From contig MEPW01000048.1 of the NCBI GenBank assembly GCA_001769975.1, positions 36,398-100,397 on the forward strand: DNA of 64,000 nt, read 5' to 3'. This document shows, piece by piece, positions 45,574 to 53,904 of the stretch. Position numbers and translations under genes: made by a program. This DNA is from Bdellovibrionales bacterium RIFOXYA1_FULL_36_14. Lineage in GTDB: Bacteria > Bdellovibrionota > Bacteriovoracia > Bacteriovoracales > Bacteriovoracaceae. Under the pieces are notes generated by a model. It made no database searches. It saw nothing but the letters and a program-made list of their open reading frames with translations, and was not told where the DNA came from. Each line of letters opens with the position of its first letter. Within the stretch, counting starts at the first letter, position 1.

Positions 45574-47646
45574 TTGAAAAAGATAATTGTTCAAATAACA
45601 ATATTAGGTTTTCTATTGGAAATTAATAGTTTCGGTGTCAACGCTACTTCAAGTAATGTTTTTAAAGGTGAAGGCGCCGACGATATTGCTTGGATGAATA
45701 TGCTGACAATGGTGGCAGTTGGTGCAGCTGCTAGGGGAATGAGTGCTTGTAAAACCACTAGTAGTGATGCTTTAGCCGCTTCAGCTGCTGGGGGAGTTTA
45801 TTTATGGGGAGAAATATCTACTTTGCAAAGTTCTAAAGGTATGGAAGCCCAAAGCTATACTTATAACTATAATGAAAATGGAACACTGGTAGATTCAGAT
45901 AAAGTGGCATTAACGGCCATGAGAAAAAATTATGTGGATGCCAGAGATAATTTAAAAACCAAAAAAAGTATGCAAAATTATGCAGGACTCGGATTTGGCG
46001 GGTCGGGGGTTTGGGCCGGATATAAGCACTTCTCGTTAAGTAAAAAACGTGAACAATGTGAGAGCGATTTAAGTCAAGCTTTGTCAGTGTGTGAAAAAGA
46101 GGTAGCTACTTTAGCTCCCAACAACGTAATTCAGATAAAAGAGATTGCAAAAATGCAAGATGCCGCAGCGTCGCTACCAAGAATTACCAAGATGGAAGAT
46201 GCCGTTGAGTTTTCCACGGACCATTCTGAAAAATTACAAACGAGTGTAGATGAATTTTTAGCAAATATAAAAAATAATACTTTAAATTGCAAAAGTGTCG
46301 CCGAGACCAGTTGTAGTGAGTTTGTCCAAGAATATAAGAAGGGACTTAATCGCTGTACCGATGCCATGAAGAAAGAAAGTCAAAATAACGATATCAAAAT
46401 AGAAAATCCTCCGGTGAATGATCCTGTTGTAACCGAAGATATGGTGAGAGAATATTTTAGATTAAAAGGCATGCCAGGATTTTATGATGAAGTCTTAGAA
46501 CATCTGGTTAAACGAGAATCTATGGGCGTTTTAAAACTGGACGCCTATATTAGTTTTTTTACGGATTTAATTATTCCAAGCTCCTATGCTGGTTATACCC
46601 AGCTCTTGGGCCTTGCAGGTGTTGGGGTAGGAGTGTTTACCGGATTAAAAGCTGAAAAAACCATGTTTATTGACAAATATTTATCAACCTATAAAAATCG
46701 TGCTTATGTTTTTGGGGCCATGAGTTTATTAGCGTTTTCGGCTGCCAGTGAAACCGCCGGACAAATTGCTAAAATTGATTCTAACATCAGGAAAATTGAT
46801 AGCATCATAAACTCCATGGGAGGAGGAAGTGGATCGGGTGGATCGTATGGTACCGGTAGTGGTGGTAGTGGTTACGGTTCAAGCTACAACCCCTATACAA
46901 CCCCAATTACTATTCCAGATCCCAAACTGGAACTTCCTTGTGCTACTCCTGATTGTAAGCCAATTAGTGAAACGATTGAAACCGAACTGGAAAATGATCC
47001 GGATTTACAAAAATTGGCAAATATTCCCGAGAGCAGACCAGTTTTTCAATCTATAAAAAACACTGCAGCTCTTGCTGATGATATGAAATCAAGTGGGCAG
47101 TTGACCAAGGGATCATTGGCCAAATTAAACGATATAGGAAATCAAAAAAATGCATTTTCCAAAGCACTTACAGGGCTTGAGCGAAAACTGAATGACAGTC
47201 AAGCTGGTAGTGGGGGCCCGCTTAAACTGAGTGGAGATCAAACCCTCGCAAACCAGCTAGGTCGTCACAAATATAGCGGAAATGGGGGGACTAGTATTGC
47301 CGGTGGGGCTGCGGTAGCGGCTAACTTAGATAATAATGTTGCCAATAAAGGGAATAAAAAAGATTTGAGTGTAGTTATGTCAAACGATGTGTATTACATG
47401 CCACCAGTAAATACCAATAAGAGAGATACTACCGAAGGTGAAAGTGTGGTGGAAGAGGTTTCTCTAGAATTGGATTCGGAATCAGCATTATCCAAATACA
47501 GTAATAATGAAGCTGAATTGGCCAGTGCTGACGGGCCTAGTTTATGGACGCTGATTACAAATCGATATTTAAAAAGTGCTACCGAAAAATTACTTATTCC
47601 CAAGGATGATATTAATCCGGATATTCCAGCTAAAAGGAGTAAGTAA
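45574..47646 (+). CDS. Tandem Cys-patterned exported protein family, member 2
   Basis: A 690-aa paralogue. TTG start, one base after the previous stop; GAGG lies upstream. Signal peptide MKKIIVQITILGFLLEINSF. Early motif MSACKTTSSDALAAS with Cys59, then VYLWGE. C-x10-C is QCESDLSQALSVC; C-x7-C-x13-C begins NCKSVAETSC. The central apolar segment is LLGLAGVGVGVFTGL (near 343), followed by FIDKYLSTYKNRAYVFGAM and a charged helix. A Gly/Ser-rich linker (GGGSGSGGSYGTGSGGSG) precedes CATPDC near 455. C-terminal motif SLWTLITNRYLKSA near 657. Probably cotranscribed with member 1. Confidence 0.75.
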   Translation: MKKIIVQITILGFLLEINSFGVNATSSNVFKGEGADDIAWMNMLTMVAVGAAARGMSACKTTSSDALAASAAGGVYLWGEISTLQSSKGMEAQSYTYNYNENGTLVDSDKVALTAMRKNYVDARDNLKTKKSMQNYAGLGFGGSGVWAGYKHFSLSKKREQCESDLSQALSVCEKEVATLAPNNVIQIKEIAKMQDAAASLPRITKMEDAVEFSTDHSEKLQTSVDEFLANIKNNTLNCKSVAETSCSEFVQEYKKGLNRCTDAMKKESQNNDIKIENPPVNDPVVTEDMVREYFRLKGMPGFYDEVLEHLVKRESMGVLKLDAYISFFTDLIIPSSYAGYTQLLGLAGVGVGVFTGLKAEKTMFIDKYLSTYKNRAYVFGAMSLLAFSAASETAGQIAKIDSNIRKIDSIINSMGGGSGSGGSYGTGSGGSGYGSSYNPYTTPITIPDPKLELPCATPDCKPISETIETELENDPDLQKLANIPESRPVFQSIKNTAALADDMKSSGQLTKGSLAKLNDIGNQKNAFSKALTGLERKLNDSQAGSGGPLKLSGDQTLANQLGRHKYSGNGGTSIAGGAAVAANLDNNVANKGNKKDLSVVMSNDVYYMPPVNTNKRDTTEGESVVEEVSLELDSESALSKYSNNEAELASADGPSLWTLITNRYLKSATEKLLIPKDDINPDIPAKRSK

Positions 47647-47848
47647 TGGATCTGCCTTTAGGGGGGGGAGTTAGCTTGGTCCTGCCCACTTTTTGTGACA
47701 CATATTTAATTTAATTTAATGGTGATCATGGCCTAACCGTTTAATTTAATGCAAGCAAAATAGTCAGCTATAAAAATGATGTATTTGCCACCTGCTTGTC
47801 CTAAAATAGAACATATTGATTAATTAACCACATATAAGGTTGGGACGT

Positions 47849-50668
47849 ATGAAGAACGTAAGACTACTAACAACATCCATTATTATTTTTTGTCTCGTTC
47901 ATTTGCAGATTGTTGCTTTTAATGAACTCCACGCTGCAGAGACTACGGCAGCATCATCTAGCTCTGGTCCTTCTGCAGGCAGTATGATGGCACTTGCATC
48001 AGCAGCAGGCGCTTTATCAAGCAGCACCGGTGGGCAAAACAGTGGGGGCATTCAAGCAAGCATGACTGGATTAGCCGTATCAGTAGTCAACTTGTCACTT
48101 AAAAATTGTAAAGGTGGAACCATGGACATCTTGGCAGCTATGACTGCTTCAGGAGTTAATTTGGTTGGTGGTATGGCAGCTACAGCTAACAACGCTGAAG
48201 CCAAATCTACCCAAATAAAATATAGTGGGAACAGTACAGAAACTAAAGCTGCTATAGATTCACAAATTAAAAGCTTGCAAGATACTAAGGACGCTTTACA
48301 AACTAGACAAAAATTTGAATTAGGGACGGTGACTGCCTATCTAGTAGCTTCGGGTATCGCAATTGCGGGAAAAGTTGCAGTGATTGCATTAGAGCGTTCT
48401 TGTAAAGCAATGGCCAAGCAGGCTCAATCAGTCTGTCAAAAGAATGTAGCTCTATGCGAACAAGACAAACAAGCTTATATGAATTGTACAAAAAGCTCTA
48501 CCAATCCAGCCAAATGTAAACCTTTGGAAACTAAATATGAAACGAAGTGTAAGGCTTTTGTGATAGGTTCCAAAACTGCCGCAGATGCCAAGGCTAAACT
48601 TCAATCTTGTAGTGCAGAGCTGGGAACAGTTGATGCAGAAATTGCAGTCGTTGATAATACTTTATCGCTCGATGTACCATCCTCCGTTCAGGCTACTAAT
48701 GCAGAACAAGAATTAAACACCATGAAAATGAGTTTTAACCAGCGCTGCGGAAAGGCCCCTGCCTCGTCGGCAATTGAAGCCGGTAGTACGGTCCAAGCTT
48801 CGGCTCAAGATGCCTCCATGTCAACCGCTGCAGCTAAGACTACGGCAGAAGTGTTAACCACCGCTAAATCAGCTACAGGTGCTTATCAAAATTTTATGTC
48901 ATGGATTGGTGGCTTTGTAGGAGTGCGTGAACAAGCACAGCAAGCTGCGAGTACTTCTTTTTCAATGTCTGAAAATACTGTAATGGCAAATGTAGGGTCA
49001 ACTGAACCCAAATCCCAATGTTCGCAAGCCGGCACGGTGTCTTGCACAGTTTTTGCAGAACAATTAAAACGTTCCCTGGCCAAATGTAGTGGGGCCGTCC
49101 AAAATGCTCAGTTTATGAGTCAAGAGGAGAAATATTTGTTGGCCCAAGAAGCGGAAGTTAAAAAGAGTGGTCATTGGGAAAGATACCAAGAAATTAAAAA
49201 TATAGTTTGGAGTGCTTTTACTGGAGACGAGAGTTATCTTCAGGAAAATATTTTAAATCATCAGGAGAAAATAATACTTGATTATGGTTTTGGAAAATTT
49301 GCGGTAGCCATTCCTAGTGGTGAAGTAAAAACCTTAAATCAATATTTGGGTTACCATGATCAGTGGGGAATCATGAACGGCCAGAAGGAATCCATTTCGA
49401 CACTGACTTATAACGATTTAAAAATAATGCTAAACGGTGCCCAGCATGAAGTGGGACTTTTATTAACCGTAGCTGCAAAACGAGGAATTGATCTACTCAT
49501 CCCTTCTGCTCAAGCTGGGATGTGGGGTAATATTGTCGGAGCAGGATTTAACCTGGGCGGATCAACCGGATTATTAAATTCACTGACTGGTACCCAAGGA
49601 ACTTTTATTGATAAATTCATGGTCACTTATGGGAAAAGAGCAATTGTGTTTGGATCGTCTTCGGCCCTTCTTGGAGTTGCCGCCGCAGCTACCGGAAAAT
49701 CCATTAGTGATATTGAAAAAGACATCGCCAAATTACAAAAAATGAAATCAGAAGTGGACAAGGCAGCCAGTGGCGCAGGTAAAGGCGCTAGCGCAGAAGA
49801 TGCTGCTGGTAGCGGTGGAGAAGAAAGTGCCCCTGTCGCACCAAACGAAGAACCCGAAAACAAATTAGCGGATACCGCTTCCGTCAAGGACATCGGTGAT
49901 GCTTCTTCGTCTGATTTAAGTTATGATAAGATCTCGCTGGGTAATAAAGACATCGACCTTGCCGAGAAAACGGTTTGTATCACACCTAATTGTAAATCTC
50001 TTAAAGATGAAGCTAGGGATGCTATGAAAAATAGCATTATAGGTACTGGGATTCCCGCTGCGACTCAATCAGCGCTCACTAACGGTCTTAAATTAGCTAC
50101 CGAAGTAGTGGATGGGATTCAGGGAAAAAATAAAATAAGTGCGAGTACCCTGGGAAAAGTAGATGAACTTGGCAAACAAAAAGGTGCCATCCAAAAACAT
50201 GTTAATAGTTTACAAAGACAATTAAATGACGAGTTAAAAGCTTTAGGAAAAGCCCCCATAGATTTTGAAGGGATGCAAAATAAAATGATGGCAAAATTAG
50301 CAGATAATACTGGTAAGGCCATTGCATCTGGTGGCGTAGATATGGATGCTTTAGCTCAAGCATTATCAGCAAACCGTAATAGTGCTGAGAAAGATGAAGA
50401 CTTCTCCTTGAGTTACAAAGATGCTCAGGAAGCCTCTCAAAGTAACCACTTTTCGTCCCTTAAGACAAGTGCTGAGGACCCATTTAAAGATGAAGAACAG
50501 GCGGTAGCCGCTTCAAATCAAGAGGAGGCTAGCGCAGGTATGAATCAATACGAAGATGGGGCCATAGATATTGTTTCAGATACCAGTGTTCCTATCTGGA
50601 AAATAATCACTACCAGATATGTGAAGAGTGGACTTAAACGATTGGCCTTAAAGCCCGACGATGAATAA
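47849..50668 (+). CDS. Tandem Cys-patterned exported protein family, member 3
   Basis: A 939-aa paralogue. The ATG at 47849 is preferred over TTG 47840. Signal peptide ends near ELHAAE. A low-complexity Ser/Ala/Gly stretch follows (SSSSGPSAGS). Early motif LKNCKGGTMDILAA with Cys87, then GGMAATA. C-x10-C is SCKAMAKQAQSVC, followed by further Cys at a 7-residue step (CQKNVALC). C-x7-C-x13-C begins QCSQAGTVSC. Central segment MWGNIVGAGFNLGGSTGLL (near 557), FIDKFMVTYGKRAIVFGS, a charged helix, a Gly/Ala linker, then CITPNC near 710. C-terminal motif PIWKIITTRYVKSG near 917. It has its own ~200-base upstream region. Confidence 0.75.
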   Translation: MKNVRLLTTSIIIFCLVHLQIVAFNELHAAETTAASSSSGPSAGSMMALASAAGALSSSTGGQNSGGIQASMTGLAVSVVNLSLKNCKGGTMDILAAMTASGVNLVGGMAATANNAEAKSTQIKYSGNSTETKAAIDSQIKSLQDTKDALQTRQKFELGTVTAYLVASGIAIAGKVAVIALERSCKAMAKQAQSVCQKNVALCEQDKQAYMNCTKSSTNPAKCKPLETKYETKCKAFVIGSKTAADAKAKLQSCSAELGTVDAEIAVVDNTLSLDVPSSVQATNAEQELNTMKMSFNQRCGKAPASSAIEAGSTVQASAQDASMSTAAAKTTAEVLTTAKSATGAYQNFMSWIGGFVGVREQAQQAASTSFSMSENTVMANVGSTEPKSQCSQAGTVSCTVFAEQLKRSLAKCSGAVQNAQFMSQEEKYLLAQEAEVKKSGHWERYQEIKNIVWSAFTGDESYLQENILNHQEKIILDYGFGKFAVAIPSGEVKTLNQYLGYHDQWGIMNGQKESISTLTYNDLKIMLNGAQHEVGLLLTVAAKRGIDLLIPSAQAGMWGNIVGAGFNLGGSTGLLNSLTGTQGTFIDKFMVTYGKRAIVFGSSSALLGVAAAATGKSISDIEKDIAKLQKMKSEVDKAASGAGKGASAEDAAGSGGEESAPVAPNEEPENKLADTASVKDIGDASSSDLSYDKISLGNKDIDLAEKTVCITPNCKSLKDEARDAMKNSIIGTGIPAATQSALTNGLKLATEVVDGIQGKNKISASTLGKVDELGKQKGAIQKHVNSLQRQLNDELKALGKAPIDFEGMQNKMMAKLADNTGKAIASGGVDMDALAQALSANRNSAEKDEDFSLSYKDAQEASQSNHFSSLKTSAEDPFKDEEQAVAASNQEEASAGMNQYEDGAIDIVSDTSVPIWKIITTRYVKSGLKRLALKPDDE

Positions 50669-50853
50669 TAAGTAACCAAAGTTTTGGTCTTTAGCGATTG
50701 CCCAATATTTGAGCCGCCAAATAATTAAGCCTTCAATAATATTAGTGATAACTACAAACAATTACTAGATCAAAATGATCTGGCTTAAACCTAGTGAAAA
50801 AACCTTGATTGTAGAATAAAATAAATCTATCAATTATTTCCTTGGAATACCTT

Positions 50854-53800
50854 ATGAAAACAAAAAGATTACTGGTTACTTCGATTCTTGTCTTCCATAT
50901 GACCTATACGCAAATGCTGTATGCGCAAACTACTTTACCAGGAAGCAGCGGCGCCAACGCAGGCACTTACTTGATGACGATGTTGACTGGAATAGGGATG
51001 AGTTGGATAAATACCTCCATTATAAAATGTCGAGGAGTGACTCCTGATTCGGTGCTGGCGGCGACAGGTGCTGTTACCCATTTAGGAGGAGAAATTTATA
51101 CCACGATATCTCAATCTAGTATTGGCGAGATGACTCTAGATGAAAATGATGATGCCAATTCGGCAGCCACCAAACAAATTGCTGCCACTACCAAACTTAA
51201 AGATAATCTTGAACTTAAATACAAGTTACAAGTGGGTGCAGCGAGCATGTATGGATTGGCTTCCGGTACAGCTTTGTTAGGCATGTACTCCATCAACAAA
51301 GGGAGGACTCAGTGTAAGACAGCTGCCCAGACTAGTATAGGCAGTTGCAAAGGCGATCAGGATATTTGTAAAAAAGCAGGAGAAAAATGCCAGGTTGCCA
51401 AGAAGGCATGCGATGAAGCCGAGCTGGCGTGTAAAGCAGGTGTTGCCGCACTCGCGGCTGCCTCCGTGTGTTCAACAAAACAATCCCTTTGTGAGACTGA
51501 AAAAAGTGTTTGCAAAAAAGAGAAAGCAGTGTGTGAAAATAAATTTGTTGTAAAAGGAAAAGACAGTAAGGAAGGGATTGTAAAGGATGTTTTTTCAAAA
51601 CCAGATCAAGATATAAAAGGCATATCGAAAGATATTAGTGACGATAAAAGTCCACTTGCTTGCATCAATACTTGTTCTCAGACTTCAGATCAATTAGGCA
51701 AATGTCATAAGAAGCTTGAAGATGTCATGAATGATGGACTTGATCAAGTTAGAGAGAAGGAATATCAAGCGGCTTATTCCACCAAAAATTCCATGGCAAT
51801 TGAAAATTATCTTTTGCAATCGGACTTTGGACTCGCCAAGGATTGTGGAAATACTGAGCTTGATAAAATAGGGACTGCTAGAGCAGGTGGTAATGAAGGT
51901 GCGGCTTTAACAGGAATGGCAGGAATTTTTAGCAGCGTGCAAGGTTTTGTCCACGATACCGGTAGTAGTTTGATCAGCACAGCCGCAGGGCCTAATGCTA
52001 TTAAAAATATTAATGATGTTCAAAGCACGATATATACTCCAGAAGAAATCAATCGAATTCAAGGGGCCATCCAAAAAACTGGCAATCAAGGAGCTGTAGA
52101 TTATTTTAAGCAGCATATTTCTTCAGCTTCTAATAATAAAATAGAATTAAGCCAGATTGGTTTAACTAACAATGAGCTATTGGCAGTACATGATGAGTTA
52201 AAAAATCAAGGCATAGATCTGCGGGAAGCCCCGAAAAACAAATTTTCTAAAGATGAGATTAAAAATGCTCAGCGATATGCATTTAGTTGTGCAGATAAGG
52301 CGCGCAGTGTTTGTAGTAGTTTTGGAAATATGCTTTCCAAAAGTTTAAATAGATGTAGCGAAGTTCTAAGTCCAGAAGAAGCTAAGGAGCGAAAAGCCCC
52401 TGCGATTATGGATTTGTTTTCGCAAGTGAAGGTTAAAAATCAGGAGCAATTACGAAAAATCCGAAATACTCTAGATGCTTATTTTGACAACGATTCCCCC
52501 TTTCATATGGAAGTGGAAAAGCAAAAAGAGTTAAATAAGAAATTCAATCAATTTTTTTTAAGCTATAGCGATGAATCCGAGTATGGGCCAAACGGATATG
52601 CCAGATACTTTGAAAAAATGCTTTTTTTAAACGGGATAAAACAATCCATCACCCTTAGTCAGTATCACCAAATGGTCGAATCATTTAATCTTATTGATAA
52701 GGACGCATTAATTGGGGTGAGGAGTATATTGAAGGTTGCCATGGAAAACGGTTTTAATCTGTTTTTTCCAAAAGCTTCTGCCATGGAAGCCGGTAATATG
52801 TTGATGCTGGCCCTTAATATTGGTCCTCAACTATGGGGAGTATGGAAATCTATTGGTGCTACTCATATGACTCAGATGGATCGCTTCATGGCCACTTATA
52901 ACAAGCGGGCCATTGTATTTGGTGCCGCCACCGTAATCCTGGGATCAATGGCCTACATGACCAAAAAACAATTGGAAGAAGTCAAAAAAAATCTGGCCAG
53001 TTTACAAGAGATGAAAAATGATATGGACAATGCCGCTGGTGGTAGTGGGGGCGGTAGTGGAGGTGGTGCTATGGGTTCTGGTGGCAACGAAAGCCCTAAT
53101 GCGGCAGATTCCTATACTCCTAAAAATCTGGCCCAAAGTGCACAAACAGCGGCTAAGGCAGATAAAATCACTATACCCAAAACAGATAAATCTCTATCTG
53201 AAAATCTACCATGCGTAACTCCCAATTGTAGACCAGTTGATCAGGAACTGAACCAGTCGCTGGATGATAAAATGCTAAGCGGTTTATCGGCTTCTGATGC
53301 CAGTAAGTATGGCAAGGCTGTGCAAGCAGCCACTGATATTGGTAATGATCTTCAGGGAAAGAACAAAATAAAAGGCTCTACCATGGACAAGATTGGAAGT
53401 CTTGGTAAAGAAAAAAAGGCCATTGATGATATCAACGATCGACTTAAGCGACAAATCAATGAACAATTGACCAGTACAGGTCAGCAGCCAATTGATTTTG
53501 AGGGATTACAAAATAAGGTTTTAGAAGAATTAAAAGGCGCTGCTGCGAGTGGTTTGTCAGGAGCGAGTTTAGCAGGTGCCACTGCTGGAAGTTTTTTAAA
53601 TGAGGATAAAACCAAACCGCAAAGAATGGATGATTCGGTATTTACTACTACAAAAAATGTTAGTTCACCTTCTGGTAACAAATTTGGTTCATCGAGTGAA
53701 GGTGGAATTATTACTCCTATTGACCCTGAAGCTTTACCAGAGCCGGATGCGATACCCTATGCTCCTAGCAATTCAGATATTATATCGGATTCCAGCCGTT

Positions 53801-53904
53801 CTATCTGGTTGGTGATTTCGAGCAGATACTTAAAAACCGGTGTAGATCGTTTGTTGGAAGACAAAGAAGCGGATATTGATAAACCTCCTAAGGGTAGTCC
53901 TTAA
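50854..53904 (+). CDS. Tandem Cys-patterned exported protein family, member 4, with Cys heptads
   Basis: A 1016-aa paralogue, the longest. ATG 50854 is preferred over TTG 50842. Signal peptide MKTKRLLVTSILVFHM to about YAQ. Early motif IIKCRGVTPDSVLAAT with Cys59, then HLGGEIYTT. After C-x10-C (154-165) come nine Cys at 165, 172, 179, 186, 193, 206, 213, 220, 227, i.e. on a 7-residue step with one residue missing in the middle. C-x7-C-x13-C begins SCADKARSVC. The central segment with QMDRFMATYNKRAIVFGAA, a charged helix, a Gly linker (GGSGGGSGGGAMGSGG) and CVTPNC follow. C-terminal motif SIWLVISSRYLKTG. It ends directly against sbcC, with no terminator between. Confidence 0.75.
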   Translation: MKTKRLLVTSILVFHMTYTQMLYAQTTLPGSSGANAGTYLMTMLTGIGMSWINTSIIKCRGVTPDSVLAATGAVTHLGGEIYTTISQSSIGEMTLDENDDANSAATKQIAATTKLKDNLELKYKLQVGAASMYGLASGTALLGMYSINKGRTQCKTAAQTSIGSCKGDQDICKKAGEKCQVAKKACDEAELACKAGVAALAAASVCSTKQSLCETEKSVCKKEKAVCENKFVVKGKDSKEGIVKDVFSKPDQDIKGISKDISDDKSPLACINTCSQTSDQLGKCHKKLEDVMNDGLDQVREKEYQAAYSTKNSMAIENYLLQSDFGLAKDCGNTELDKIGTARAGGNEGAALTGMAGIFSSVQGFVHDTGSSLISTAAGPNAIKNINDVQSTIYTPEEINRIQGAIQKTGNQGAVDYFKQHISSASNNKIELSQIGLTNNELLAVHDELKNQGIDLREAPKNKFSKDEIKNAQRYAFSCADKARSVCSSFGNMLSKSLNRCSEVLSPEEAKERKAPAIMDLFSQVKVKNQEQLRKIRNTLDAYFDNDSPFHMEVEKQKELNKKFNQFFLSYSDESEYGPNGYARYFEKMLFLNGIKQSITLSQYHQMVESFNLIDKDALIGVRSILKVAMENGFNLFFPKASAMEAGNMLMLALNIGPQLWGVWKSIGATHMTQMDRFMATYNKRAIVFGAATVILGSMAYMTKKQLEEVKKNLASLQEMKNDMDNAAGGSGGGSGGGAMGSGGNESPNAADSYTPKNLAQSAQTAAKADKITIPKTDKSLSENLPCVTPNCRPVDQELNQSLDDKMLSGLSASDASKYGKAVQAATDIGNDLQGKNKIKGSTMDKIGSLGKEKKAIDDINDRLKRQINEQLTSTGQQPIDFEGLQNKVLEELKGAAASGLSGASLAGATAGSFLNEDKTKPQRMDDSVFTTTKNVSSPSGNKFGSSSEGGIITPIDPEALPEPDAIPYAPSNSDIISDSSRSIWLVISSRYLKTGVDRLLEDKEADIDKPPKGSP

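Noticed and set aside
47645..47713. 22-codon ORF (ATG overlapping the stop of member 2) with an eight-G run
   Set aside because: Too short, no ribosome site, and the G run makes a sequencing or slippage artefact possible. No conservation can be tested here.
49627..49893. 88-aa minus-strand ORF rich in Ala/Ser/Pro
   Set aside because: It is the antisense shadow of the Gly/Ala-rich linker of tandem family member 3.
47690..50840. Possible further diverged copies of the 153-bp element upstream of members 3 and 4
   Set aside because: Short blocks resemble it (for example AATGCAAGCAAA and GAACATATT near 47.75-47.82 kb), but spacing and ends do not match, so AT-richness alone could explain it.
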